64,000 nt of DNA. Origin: Brassica napus (Eukaryota > Streptophyta > Magnoliopsida > Brassicales > Brassicaceae). The stretch's first letter is position 1. The number at the start of each line of letters is the position of its first letter. The stretch spans positions 803,739 to 867,738 of the forward strand of contig NC_063451.1 in NCBI RefSeq assembly GCF_020379485.1, given 5' to 3'. Below, piece by piece: positions 47,901 through 59,965 of the stretch. The notes beneath the pieces were generated by a model. That model saw only the letters and a program-made list of their open reading frames with translations. It made no database searches and was not told the DNA's origin. The translations under genes were made by a program, and so were the position numbers.

Positions 47901-48235
47901 TGTACATAGAATACATTATCATACAGTTTACAACAAAATTCATTGGACATGAAAATAATTTTCATGTTTATTAAATTTTACATATATTATAATGTCTAAT
48001 AATAAAACAAAAAATCTAACAAAATAAAATATAATAAGTAGCTGCAAATACAATTGCCGGTTTGAAACAATCAGTTGGATGACAAACAACTAAAATATAG
48101 CATTACTGTATTTAAATATAAGTCATATACACTTTTGAAAATATGCTTAATGTTTATAATATATCACTAAAAATGTAAAATAAAAAATTATATAAATATA
48201 AATGAAAATAAACACCCGCGCGGATCGAGATCTAG
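45000..48235 (+). mobile_element. Helitron A, plus strand, without genes
   Basis: The 5' end TCTTATATATTAAAACAGAAG starts at 45000 after an A. The 3' end CCCGCGCGGATCGAGATCTAG ends at 48235 before a T, so it fits A/T insertion. The same end sequences occur in Helitron B nested inside it, which supports one family. The interior is AT-rich and non-coding and includes an internal duplication of about 260 bp (46712-46909 plus 47694-47757, repeated at 47800-48063). Without Helitron B it is about 2.45 kb, a typical non-autonomous size. Confidence 0.75.
46910..47693 (-). mobile_element. Helitron B, nested in Helitron A (784 bp)
   Basis: On the minus strand it starts TCTTATATATTTAAACAGAAG (47693) and ends with the hairpin CGCGCGGTTGCGCG, then GATCGAGATCTAG (46910), before a T. 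The duplicated flank at 47990-48010 shows the uninterrupted site (ATGTCTAA joined to TAATAAAAC), matching both sides of the insertion (ATGTCTAA and TAATCAAAC), so both ends are read directly. It is non-coding and belongs to the same end family as Helitron A but lies in the opposite orientation. Confidence 0.9.
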
Positions 48236-48540
48236 TATATGTTAAAGTTAGTTTTATTTGTTACAAATCTCTACCGATCGATCACAAGATCAATATCATT
48301 TTAATTTTCCATCGCCAGGTTTTCGTCACCTCTTCCATCGCTATGGCTGCCATTGATCCTCACTTCCCGCTGGTTTGTTGTTGATTCTTAATTATCTTTG
48401 TTTCGGATTCCGTTTTTCTAAAAAAATTGGTTAGTAAATCTCTATAATTATTTCACAAACTAACATATATATATATAGAGTTAGGTTTCGCTATGCGTTT
48501 AGGAGTTCACCAAGGGAATATTTTGGTTGTAGCTGGACGG
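48236..48540 (+). other. Small gene-derived fragments: possible first exon and inverted intron piece
   Basis: At 48343-48372 an ATG opens MAAIDPHFPL and is followed by a GT donor-like site, as if it were the first exon of a lost gene. At about 48468-48512 the sequence is the reverse complement of the URI-like intron at 49820-49865. Both look like debris of rearrangement next to the Helitron end. No complete gene is supported. Confidence 0.4.
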
Positions 48541-48575
48541 TACCACAAACAAAATTGTACATAGACCCTAACTGG

Positions 48576-50169
48576 CTATTTTCTTTGTGCCTTGAATCTT
48601 GAAACTGGTTTTGATGGCTGAGACCCTGAAGGCTGCTTTACAGACAAAAACATGCAATAAGAATCATGTTTCCAGCATTGCTAATGATGTGTTCTTCATG
48701 TGGCAGAAATGTACCTGCATTAGGCCGTGTGTGTTGGTTTGTAGATTATGGGCGTGCTCTACGATCGATCCAGTAAACGCCTGCACGATTTCAGATATTA
48801 AATGAGCTTAAAGGAAAATATCAGATCTGCCCCAACAACTATACTAGTACTAGCAAGCACTTGAGCGGAAGAGATATGTAACCTTGTTGTTAGTATCAAA
48901 CTTGGGCTCCGATTTCTGTATAGGTGACTGCACCAAAAAAAGTTGCCATAGTGGTTTGTGAGATTCTTGTTACAGGTTACGTTTTGTTTGTAGATAGAAA
49001 AGAAGAGAAGATTACAGTACAATGTTTTTTCTTACTTTCAACAGATCATCTACATGTTTGTGTGGATATCTCTCTGGTAAGACTTGAATAACTTTTTCTT
49101 TCTTGGCTGCATCAAAAGTAATAAAACACAAGAGGAAAAAAAAAACATATAACCATAAACATGAACCTAGATGTGAAGTTCCCTTACCTCTGAATATCTT
49201 ATCGGTTCACCAACAGAAGAACTATGGCCAGACAGACACCTTCTCAAGAACAGATATGGTAGATTCTTGTTTCGCAGCAGATTCCTCATCACCAATCCTA
49301 TTGTGGTTTGATTTATCTCTAAGATCAAACACCATAACGTGCTCACTCTCCTCCACACTTTCCCCAGAAGAGTATTGGTCTTCACCTTTATAATCATCCC
49401 CATCCTCACCCTCCAGTTCTTCTTGCATTTCAAGTTCATTCAACTTGGACATGATTCGAGCAAATTCATTCTCTTCAACTTCAACTTCACCTTCTCCCGC
49501 CTCTCCCTCACCTCCAGGATTAAAACCAGAAGGCTGAAGCACAGTTGCAGAAGAATCTTCTTCTTCATACTCTTCTCTTATCTCAAGAAGTCCTTCCTAT
49601 AAAAGAAACACCACTTAAGATCCCTATGCAAGCAAACACATCATCCACACATTTGAAACAAATATACTGCTGCTTCTGAAGCAGTTGTAGCGAAGAAGGA
49701 AGCCTCCGATTGAAAATCTTCAATCTCAGCTTTGAGAGAATGAATCTGGGACTGTAAAGTCTTGTCTCTTTGGATGTTCTGTCAGTATAGTAATTCTCTC
49801 CCAAAAACACCTAAAAAGCTGGTGAACTCCTAAACGCATAGTAGGGAAACCTAACTCTATATATATATAATCAACTGTAACGAAACTCACCAACCACTCG
49901 TTGGTGCGTTTCATCAATCGTGTGTACGCAATTAGACTCTAAGGATAAGGTTGTTTTAATGGATTAAAACTCGCCATAACGTTGTGGCGGAGCTGATCCG
50001 AAAGCTTCGTGACGAGATTGATGAGATTGTCGTTTTCGTCCACGAAATGTTGAAGACAGTTCATTTCTTCCCTCTTCTCTCTGATTTTCTCCAGCACGTA
50101 AGTTGCTGCTTTGCGTGCCTCCTCCTCTGAGAACAACGAAGCTAGAGGCATCACTGTTCCCTTCGTCGT
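48576..50169 (-). pseudogene. URI-type unconventional prefoldin gene, copy 1, damaged
   Basis: Similar to plant URI (unconventional prefoldin RPB5 interactor, recalled as Arabidopsis At1g03760), a prefoldin-like cochaperone subunit. Readable pieces in order: SLFSEEEARKAATYVLEKI and FVDENDNLINLV; LGENYYTDRTSK; LQSQIHSLKAEIEDFQSEA; EGLLEIREEYEEED; EFARIMSKLNELEM; an acidic stretch; SPIQKSEPKFD; AFTGSIVEHAHN; and the C-terminus KPVSRFKAQRK. Damage: the likely start codon is ACG at 50167-50169 (ATG in copy 2, although an upstream in-frame ATG at 50232 exists). The exon 1/exon 2 junction lacks the expected PFG-containing segment. TDRTSK and LQSQ lie in different frames near 49765. The last two lesions are shared with copy 2. 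Confidence 0.78.
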
Positions 50170-50232
50170 CTGTGGCTCTATTTCCGGTAAGGGTTTAAGC
50201 AAAACGATTGCAGAGAAACAACAAAGAACCAA

Positions 50233-50757
50233 AGGGTAGATTAGAATTTCTTTTGATCAAAGTGTAGATTAGATCAAAGGCTTCCTAAGTTATACTCAAC
50301 TTCATGGGCCAAGTTGTTGAGGCCCAATATCTTTTATAGAATCGTTTGTTATGATTTCAAGGAATGAGTGGAGGGGTGTTTTTACTAAATAGAATCGTTG
50401 TATGTGATTAGAGAAACATCACAATGTTTGCATAGAATATGTAGTGATTAATGCATAAAACATATATAAAGAATAATAAATTCAATCTTCAACTCTCATA
50501 TTGCAGGTAAAACATATTTGGTGAAGAAAAAGAGTTATTAGAATTGTTTGGATGAGTTCAGCAGACAATCTTATGTCGATTTAAACGTATAAATGGGTGT
50601 ATTGTACAGATGGGAGTTCATCTTATTGAAGTTGTAATTAATGGTCGAGATACATTATATATTAAATTATTAACTAACGTATTGTAGTGTTCACAAAAAA
50701 ACTAACTTATTGTCGATGGATTTGTTATGTGTACCTTATGAGAACACTTTATATTAA
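50233..50757. other. Upstream flank of URI-like copy 1
   Basis: This matches 59300-59825 in the second duplication unit. It probably contains the URI-like promoter. No ORF or element was recognised. It ends at the Helitron C insertion site. Confidence 0.5.
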
Positions 50758-52394
50758 CTAGATGCTTTTTTCCGCGCTACGCACGGATAATATATTTAAA
50801 TTTGTTACATTTATCATTTTTATTTGTATGTGAATTTTTGTATATTAAATTATATATAACTAATTTTTAAATTTCATTTTTTTATGTTTAGTTTGAAATA
50901 AATATTTCTATTATATGTAACACAATTAACTCATAAAATATGAAGAATCAAGTCCGATATTTTAAAATTATGTAAAAAAATATATAATTATGTATAGAAC
51001 ATAAATTATCTTAGTTTAAAATATCGGAATCTCATCTCGAATAAATTCACGAACAGAAAAAGTACTCCAATAACCTAATTAAAATATAAAACCCCCTTTT
51101 CAAAGAAAATGTACTTAATAATATTATTTTACGTGTAATAGTTGAAAACTGACAATTGAATATCGATCTAGAATATTATTTTAATTTATCTAACGGTAAA
51201 ATATTAATTGTAATAAACAAATTTTGAATTTTGTAATATTACATGAATTAGAAGTCTTTAAAATATAAAATCTATTTTATTAACATAATATATTTTTTAT
51301 TCATTTATTATTTTGACGTTACAAAATATTTCTTTAGTTTTATTTGTATATTAATTTTTTAATAATTTAGTTTCTTTTTAAGTAATTTTAAAATTATTAA
51401 GAATATAATATATTTAAAATTATTTATTTAAATATATCCAAATATGATGTCTAATTTTTATGTGTGTTTGCGTTGAGCATTTTTAATTTGTAGTTTGTAT
51501 ATTTAATAACACTTTGTTGTGTGCCGTTCTATGGTTTTAATAAATGTGTTGTCATTTCATTTTTATTACTACTAACATGATTTTTTACTGATCAGTGATA
51601 ATGTATTTTTAACGTTATGTATTATATTTTATGGTATATTTTCTAACTCTTCATCTTGGCACTTTTTTAGAATCATTTTAATTAGATAATTGGTTTAAAG
51701 ATGTAAATAAAACTGTGTATGTTGTAAATTTAGACTTTTTAGTGTAACTGAGCACTATCAATTATGGAAGTTATATTATGATTTTATTTTACTAAATCTT
51801 TCTTTCTGTGTATATTTTTTGTTTTATTTTGTATTTTTATAATTCTATTGGATTATTCTTAAATTACAGAGAATTCATATTTCCAATTTTTGTTTCATAT
51901 ACCTTAAAAGTGTTCGATTGATTTTAGTTTGTTTTTTTTCTCCAATTGCAATGTACAGTTCGACCGTTTCTTTTTTTGGGATCAAACTACTAATATCGTC
52001 AGATAGAAAAGCTTAAACTCCAAGAATAGAGTGAGTATTTGTGCTAGAGAAAACTGATTTATCCACTAATATAGTGAGATATTATAATATTAGAAGGTAT
52101 GAAAACTCTTCTCTGTTGTTCTACGATGGACATAATTAAGTTGTTGTCAATTGATTCTATATTTGTGATAACTGGAAATACATCTTTATGTCTTTCTTAC
52201 ATCATCCTTAATTGGTTTACGGTTCAACCATTTCTAATATACTGAGAGTAACATAATATTAGATGTTGATTATCTCTTTCCAATTAAGAAAGCACAGAAT
52301 GAGAAAAATTCAAGGTGAGACCACTTTACAATTTTGTCATCATATCTATATAGAGTTAGTTTATAGATTACTCTATATATTTCAAAATATAATC

Positions 52395-53863
52395 AGTTTT
52401 AATTAAAATCTGTAATATTTAAAAATTATTACTTTAAAAAATTTTCATTTAATATATAAATTTAATCAATTACACAGTAATTTATATAATTTAATTGGCA
52501 GCATAATATCCAATAAATATAAAGTTACATTGAAATAGAAAAATAATTTATATAGTGAAACAAAAAATACTTTTAAACCATTATACTATAAAACAAAGGG
52601 AATATTCAAATTATATTGAAACATTATAATAGTAAGAATCAGAAAAGCTGAAATCTCAACGTCGATCATTTACGTCGGCCATGCCTTAGACCATCTCCAA
52701 TGTATTCTTCTATTTTTTCTGTAAAATAGAGGAATTTCACAATAGAGATGGATCTGTCTCCGATGTATTTTTCTATTTTCTCTCCTAAAAAAGGATATTT
52801 TTGATATATTCTTTTCTAAGTTTACAAATAATATTTTTTATTTGTGAAACTTGAAAACCAGCCCAATTTATTTTAGTATTTTATAAAATTATGATATTAT
52901 TTACACTAAATATTTCTTTACAAACTATTATGTAAATTAAAAAAATATAATTATATGTATATAAATAATATATTCACCAAAAAAATATTTTTGGTTATAA
53001 TTGTTTAAGTAAAAAGTTAAAGGATCATTTTGTAAAAACAAATAGAGGAAGTGACATGGCAAAAATATAGTTTTTCATTGGCCGATTATTTTTGCCTAAG
53101 TGGGCACTCTATCTGAGGCTTATATCCTCCAGTTTTAATTAAAAATCTGTAATATTTAAAAGTTATTACTTTAGAAAACTGTAATTTAATATATAAATTT
53201 AGTTAATTACACAGTAATTTACATAATTTAATTGGCCACACAATATTCAATAAGTATAAAGTTACATTGAAATATAAAAACAATTTATATAGTCAAACCA
53301 AAAAAATACTTTTAAACCATTATATTATAAAGCAAAGGAAATATTCAAATTATATTGAAACATTAGAATTGTAAGAAGCAGAAAAGCTGAAATCTCAACG
53401 TCGATCATTTACGTCGGTCATGCCTTAGACCATCTCCAATGTATTCCTCTATTTTTTTCTCTAAAATAGAGAAATTTCATAATAGAGATGAATTTGTCTC
53501 CGACATATTTTTCTATTTTCTCTCCTGAAAAGAATATTCTTGATATATTCTTTTCTAAGTTTACAAATACTATTTTTTATTTGTGAAAGTTGAAAACCAA
53601 CCCAATTTATTTAGTATTTTATAAAATTATGATATTATTTACACTAAATATTTCTTTACAAACTATTATGTAAATAATATAATTATATTTATATAAATAA
53701 TATGTTTCACTAAAAAATATTTTCGGTTATAATTATTTAAGTAAATAGTTAAATGATCATTTTGTAAAAGCAAATAGAGGAGGTGATATGGTAAAAATAT
53801 AATTTTTCATTGGCCAATTATATTCGCCTACGTGAACATTCTATCTAAAGCTTATATCCTCCT
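52395..53863. repeat. Tandem duplication of about 735 bp inside Helitron C
   Basis: 52395-53131 and 53132-53863 are direct copies. Both contain TCTCAACGTCGATCATTTACG, TTAGACCATCTCCAATGTATT and TTATATTATCTCC-like ends (GCTTATATCCTCC). They differ by scattered substitutions and small indels, more than the URI units do, so this duplication is older. Confidence 0.85.
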
Positions 53864-54060
53864 TTAATAAATTTTTTTTGTCGTCTCCAGATATAGATAA
53901 CAGTATGGGTATATGTAATTCGTGATTTTATTAGAACCGGTGCATATTAACTTTTTTTTTATAGAAAGAGATTTCACTTACGGTTTTGGGTTGCGTTTTC
54001 TTTAGTTTCTGTTGGTGGTAAGTGAGATTCAGTTCTGCGGTTTTTTTAATTAGGCCTGAA

Positions 54061-54720
54061 GCAGTGGCAGAGCCCCAAAAAAAATCACCGGGGGCAAAAT
54101 ATAAAACATAGTTTTATTCAAATTATCCAAAAAAAAAATCCCAAAAAAATATAACATGTTATTTAAATTCTATTGAAAATTTGTTGAAAGTTTACCAAAA
54201 ATATAGACTGTAAAATATTTAGACATACATGATTTGTGAAAATGAAGCTATAGCTTATGTTCACAAAAATTTAATCTGTAGTCATTATTCATAATATAAT
54301 ATAAAATAAAATTGAAACAATTCTTATTAAACTGTTTATAATTTAAGCTTTAAAAGAAATTAAGCAAAAATGAGTTTCAATAGTTTTAGAATCTCAATCT
54401 TTGCAATAGCCTAACTATGTTTAGTTCTGATTTACCCCCATATTTAGATTACTATATGCATGTCTATTGAGTGATATTGGTAAACAATGAAAAAAAAAAG
54501 ATTTATTAGCCATCATATTTAACGGAAAAACCCAATTGTACGTAAAAATAATTAAATTAACTAAAACAGTGAACGAAAGAAAAAGTGACTGGGGCAAAAT
54601 AGTTATAATGAATGGGGGCAATATTAATTTGCCTTTAACGATTTACATTAGGTGTAGTTATTTCATGGGGGGCAGCTGCCCCCTCCACCTTCAACGTACA
54701 TCAATAAGTGTCTCGTTGTA
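54061..54720. mobile_element. Possible small DNA-transposon remnant
   Basis: The left side GCAGTGGCAGAGCCCC and the right side GGGGGGCAGCTGCCCCCTCC are typical of a plant non-autonomous DNA transposon type with CAGTGGCGGAGC ends. The termini are not clean and no target duplication was found. Confidence 0.35.
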
Positions 54721-56354
54721 GGGCGTAAGTTTAGCAGGTTGAGTTTCTAATGGTTTTTTAATGATGGGTGGCTAAAGTTTGCAGGTTTTGTTGCCTCCCT
54801 TTATTCTAGATACACCTTCCTAGCCACCTTTATGCCTTTCAGGTATGCTTTGATTTTTCCCAACAAATATTCACACTGACTATTTTTTCAGTCCACTTGA
54901 GGTTTTTAAGGATTTTCTTTCCTTTCTCAGACATGCTCAACGACATGTGGAGCACACCGGAGATGTATCAACTGAGAAGTGATGGAGTCCGAGCAAATTA
55001 TAATTTTTACGGTAAAAGTAGCCAAGTATGGTATTCTTTTGATGTAGTGGGGTTCTCGGTTGTTGTACTCCAAACATATCGCCATCAGAACTCAGTTCCA
55101 GATCGCTAGTAAAGATTTTTTCACTATTGGTGATGGGTTTAGCTGCTTGCAGACACGGTAGTTCTCAGAGAAGATGCGAAGTTCCTTGCATGAAATTGTA
55201 TTAATCCATTGCTGAAACGGCAGTGACTCGCAACAATTTCCTCAAGAATATCAGGAGGGAATGCTTCCAGTCGGTTCAGGCGCACATAAATTCTAATGAT
55301 ACCAACACTTATTTGGAGGTGATGATAACTTAGGAATATTTAACCGTCTCGGAGATGTATTTTGAAGCATTAAGGGGGTTACAGCCATTGTGTGATGAGA
55401 TTAATTAAACTTGTGATTTAATAGTCTAGTCAAGAGGATGATGGTCGTGGCTCCTTCGGGCCAAAAAATGCAAAACTTGATAGTATTTTATTTTAAATTT
55501 GAAAGCATACAGCTAGTGGCAAATATAGCTCAACTATTATAACTTCTACTGGGACTATTGGGACAGTCTAACCTAGAAGCCTTTGATTATGCGGTGTTTA
55601 GAAATAGTTTTGAACCAACCAATAAATTTTACATATGTAAGAAACTGTTAGTTTTCACATGAAACACTTGTATTTCTTCAAATTACAACGTTTAAATTTA
55701 CTTGTGCCGTACGGTTGTGTTTACCAATACCTACAAAGGACATATATATATTATATATCCATGAACCTTCTACCATACTTAAAACAAAGGAAATACCAAC
55801 TTCCTTCATACTTGGTAAAGAGAAAATTGACATACCTATCACAACCTGCAATGAGTTTCCTAGTTCTCTAGAAGAAGTTCTTTGTAGGTCCATGCCTTTA
55901 ACATCTAGTCTACCGCAAGTCTCTTGAGATGTAGATGGCCGAGCTGCATTCTTTGATCTGCCTCTATCCGGTGATACCAAACGATTCACATGTTCAGTCG
56001 TCGTCACGGCTCGTTTTCTTGACAAACTACAGAGATAAAAGGAGCATGATAACTTCAGTCTTTCTTCTATCTAAGGAAAGCCAACAAAATCATAGATGTA
56101 CTTGTTCATTCAATAAAGAATGTGATATAACTCACTGAAACAAATTCACCAGAGTGAGATTCAGCGTCTCGATTTTAGACTCCATCAGTCGAGGTTTTAC
56201 ACCTAAATAAAACCCAAGCAGAAACACCCGTTAATAGCTATTTTTTTTTCCGATATGCAAATACCCGTCAAAGATCCCTTTATTGAAATCCAATTAAAGC
56301 TTTATTATCTATTCGTTTTTCAGAAATTTTTTTAAAAAAAACAACGATAAATCT

Positions 56355-56560
56355 TTAAAGGTTAGGAGAAGAATGTTGAAACCTTTTCATGAAGATGGTG
56401 ATACCTACAAATTCAACATTTTTCTTGATGTTCCTTGAATCCCAAAAGCGGAGGATCCGGCCAACAACCACCTGAGAAGTCAAACCAAGGCAGAGATCGT
56501 CGAAGGTTGAAGAGGAGACGCTGTTTGAGCAACAGTAGCAGCAGAGGAGGACATTGTCGA
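56355..56560 (-). pseudogene. RPA/DUF223 exon fragment in Helitron C
   Basis: One minus-strand frame reads FDDLCLGLTSQVVVGRILRF followed by WDSRNIKKN and EFVGI, the start of an OB-fold RPA-like protein as carried by plant Helitrons. A likely start codon (MSSSAATVAQ, near 56555) lies in a different frame, so a frameshift separates them. Downstream exons are not recognisable. It is about 0.6 kb inside the Helitron 5' end, the same relative place as the RPA gene of the other Helitron block. Confidence 0.65.
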
Positions 56561-56636
56561 TGATGATTGGTTGAAATCTGCGCTGGTTCAACAAAGCTTT
56601 GACTTGATATGAGATACACTGATCCAGTGTGTCATA

Positions 56637-56639
<3 letters not shown>

Positions 56640-56674
<35 letters not shown>
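56640..56674. repeat. TA microsatellite
   Basis: An uninterrupted run of TA dinucleotides, about 17 units. Runs of this kind are length-unstable. Confidence 0.9.
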
Positions 56675-56677
<3 letters not shown>

Positions 56678-57359
56678 GAGAACTTCGCATAGGTTATTAA
56701 ATGCAACCATAATTGATTGTCTGAGTATCTGGGAGATGAGGAGATAGAAGAAGATAAACATTGCATCCATTTAATTGTAGAAGACGAAAAGTTAATGTAT
56801 GTGGGTGTGAGTTTTGTAGCTATGATGGAGAAATCTTAGATCTAAACGGAAGAGAAAGAGAAGGCGACTTATCGGCTTCATTGTGCACAGAACAAATAAG
56901 AAAGGTCGAGATTAATGAACCTGCGGGTCCCACAAAAATGAGAGACGCTTACGCGGATGCTCTTAACCCACATGGAGAAGGAAGTGGATTGCATAGAATT
57001 GGGCTTAAGCAGAATCACGAAGCCCAGACGGTTAAGTCTATCTGACGTGTATAAAAACTTGCTTCTGATTGGGTGATTTTTCAATCTCACGTGGCATCCC
57101 TCTCCATGGCTTGTATCCCCCTTTTAGTATTGTATATTGATGTTCTGATTGTCACACAGAAATTTAAAATTTTAATGGGTGTTATGCGATAGTTATTGCA
57201 ACCTACTGAATTTGTTGTGCTTTAATTTAGGAAATGTGTATTAAATTAGGAAAATCCAAAGAATGATTGATTAAAGTTAAGTTTATTATCTACTTCAATG
57301 GCATTGTATTGTAAATAACTTGTAAGTTTTAAGGTTATTTCTTATTTGTACTTCTCTTT

Positions 57360-57608
57360 CTTATTCCATGTAATAAAACCAAAACAGGAAGTCAGTTTTA
57401 AATTTTCGTTGTTACAAGATGCTAGCTGGGTTTAAAGGCATGGAGTCATTGGAGTTTAGTAGATGGGTATAGTCAAAGAGAAGCTACTTCAAGCATTTTC
57501 AGACGGAGTCAAGTATCAGATTTCCTGATGTAGATTTGCCTACTTAACTGTATATAAATGCACACACATATGTATGTGTTCTTACTTGTTACATATCATC
57601 AGAAGGAA
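57360..57608. other. Unique spacer between the duplication units
   Basis: About 250 bp present only once. It ends near a CACACACATATGTATGTG stretch. No gene or element is recognised. It may mark the filler at the duplication breakpoint. Confidence 0.45.
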
Positions 57609-57643
57609 TACCACAAACAAAATTGTACATAGACCCTAACTGG

Positions 57644-59236
57644 CTATTTTCTCTGTGCCTTGAATCTTGAAACTGGTTTTGATGGCTGAGACCCTGAAGG
57701 CTGCTTTACAGACAAAAACATGCAATAAGAATCATGTTTCCAGCATTGCTAATGATGTGTTCTTCATGTGGCAGAAATGTACCTGCATTAGGCCGTGTGT
57801 GTTGGTTTGTAGATTATGGGCGTGCTCTACGATCGATCCAGTAAACGCCTGCACGATTTCAGATATTAAATGAGCTTAAAGGAAAATATCAGATCTGCCC
57901 CAACAACTATACTAGTACTAGCAAGCACTTGAGCGGAAGAGATATGTAACCTTGTTGTTAGTATCAAACTTGGGCTCCGATTTCTGTATAGGTGACTGCA
58001 CCAAAAAAAGTTGCCATAGTGGTTTGTGAGATTCTTGTTACAGGTTACGTTTTGTTTGTAGATAGAAAAGAAGAGAAGATTACAGTACAATGTTTTTTCT
58101 TACTTTCAACAGATCATCTACATGTTTGTGTGGATATCTCTCTGGTAAGACTTGAATAACTTTTTTTTTCTTGGCTGCATCAAAAGTAATAAAACACAAG
58201 AGGAAAAAAAAACATATAACCATAAACATGAACCTAGATGTGAAGTTCCCTTACCTCTGAATATCTCATCGGTTCACCAACAGAAGAACTATGGCCAGAC
58301 AGACACCTTCTCAAGAACAGATATGGTAGATTCTTGTTTCGCAGCAGATTCCTCATCACCAATCCTATTGTGGTTTGATTTATCTCTAAGATCAAACACC
58401 ATAACATGCTCACTCTCCTCCACACTTTCCCCAGAAGAGTCTTGGTCTTCACCTTTATAATCATCCCCATCCTCACCCTCCAGTTCTTCTTGCATTTCAA
58501 GTTCACTCAACTTGGACATGATTCGAGCAAATTCATCCTCTTCAACTTCAACTTCACCTTCTCCCGCCTCTCCCTCACCTCCAGGATTAAAACCAGAAGG
58601 CTGAAGCACAGTTGCAGAAGAATCTTCTTCTTCATACTCTTCTCTTATCTCAAGAAGTCCTTCCTATAAAAGAAACACCACTTAAGATCCCTATGCAAGC
58701 AAACACATCATCCACACATTTGAAACAAACATACCGCTGCTTCTGAAGCAGTTGTATCGAAGAAGGAAGCCTCCGTTTGAAAATCTTCAATCTCAGCTTT
58801 GAGAGAATGAATCTGGGACTGTAAAGTCCTGTCTCTTTGGATGTTCTGTCAGTATAGTAATTCTCTCCCAAAAACACCTAAAAAGCTGGTGAACTCCTAA
58901 ACGCATAGTAGCGAAACCTAACTCTATATACATATAATCAACTGTAACAAAACTCACCAACCACTCGTTGGTGCGTTTCATCAATCGTGTGTACGCAATT
59001 AGACTCTAAGGATAAGGTTGTTTTAATGGATTAAAACTCGCCATAACGTTGTGGCGGAGCTGATCCGAAAGCTTCGTGACGAGATTGATGAGATTGTCGT
59101 TTTCGTCCACGAAATGTTGAAGACGGTTCATTTCTTCCCTCTTCTCTCTGATTTTCTCCAGCACGTAAGTTGCTGCTTTGCGTGCCTCCTCCTCTGAGAA
59201 CAACGAAGCTAGAGGCGTCACTGTTCCCTTCGTCAT
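57644..59236 (-). pseudogene. URI-type unconventional prefoldin gene, copy 2, damaged
   Basis: Near-identical to copy 1. Here the likely start is an ATG (59234-59236, MTKGTVTPLASLF). The acidic stretch reads VEEDEFARIMSKLSELEM and the C-terminus is KPVSRFKAQRK. It shares with copy 1 the altered exon 1/exon 2 junction (VM followed directly by out-of-place sequence) and the frame change between TDRTSKET and LQSQIHSLKAEIEDFQ near 58828. It could be expressed, but a full prefoldin domain is unlikely. URI proteins act in a prefoldin-like complex with RNA polymerase subunit RPB5; an intact gene is expected elsewhere in the genome. Confidence 0.75.
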
Positions 59237-59965
59237 TTGTGGCTCTATTTCCGGTAAGGGTTTAAGCAAAACGATTGCAGAGAAACAACAAAGAACCAAA
59301 GGGTAGATTAGAATTTCTTTTGATCAAAGTGTAGATTAGATCAAAGGCTTCCTAAGTTATACTCAACTTCATGGGCCAAGTTGTTGAGGCCCAATATCTT
59401 TTATAGAATCGTTTGTTATAATTTCAAGAAATGAGTGGAGGGGTGTTTTTACTAAATAGAATCGTTGTATGTGATTAGAGAAACATCACAATGTTTGCAT
59501 AGAATATGTTGGATTAATGCATAAAACATATATAAAGAATAATAAATTCAATCTTCAACTCTCATATTGCAGGTAAAACATATTTGGTGAAGAAAAAGAG
59601 TTATTAGAATTGTTTGGATGAGTTCAGCAGACAATCTTATGTCGATTTAAACGTATAAATGGGTGTATTGTACAGATGGGAGTTCATCTTATTGAAGTTG
59701 TAATTAATGGTCGAGATACATTATATATTAAATTATTAACTAACGTATTGTAGTGTTCACAAAAAAACTAACTTATTGTGTCGATGGATGTGTTATGTGT
59801 ACCTTATGAGAACACTTTATATTAATGTTCTTATTGTCACACAGAAATTTAAAATTTTAATGGGTGTTATGCGATAGTTATTGCAACCTACTGAATTTGT
59901 TGTGCTTTAATTTAGGAAATGTGTATTAAATTAGGAAAATCCAAAGAATGATTGATCAAAGTTAA

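Larger units (their letters stand above)
50758..57140 (-). mobile_element. Helitron C, minus strand, 6.4 kb
   Basis: Both ends are fixed by the empty site in the duplicate (ATATTAA joined to TGTTCTTATT at 59820-59835). On the minus strand the 5' end is TCAATATACAATACTAAAAG (57140). The 3' end (50758) carries the hairpin CCGTGCGTAGCGCGG, 10 nt, then CTAG before a T. Insertion between A and T without target duplication is the Helitron rule. It contains an RPA-like fragment near the 5' end, a 735-bp tandem duplication and older element debris. No Rep or helicase was seen, so it is non-autonomous. Confidence 0.9.
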
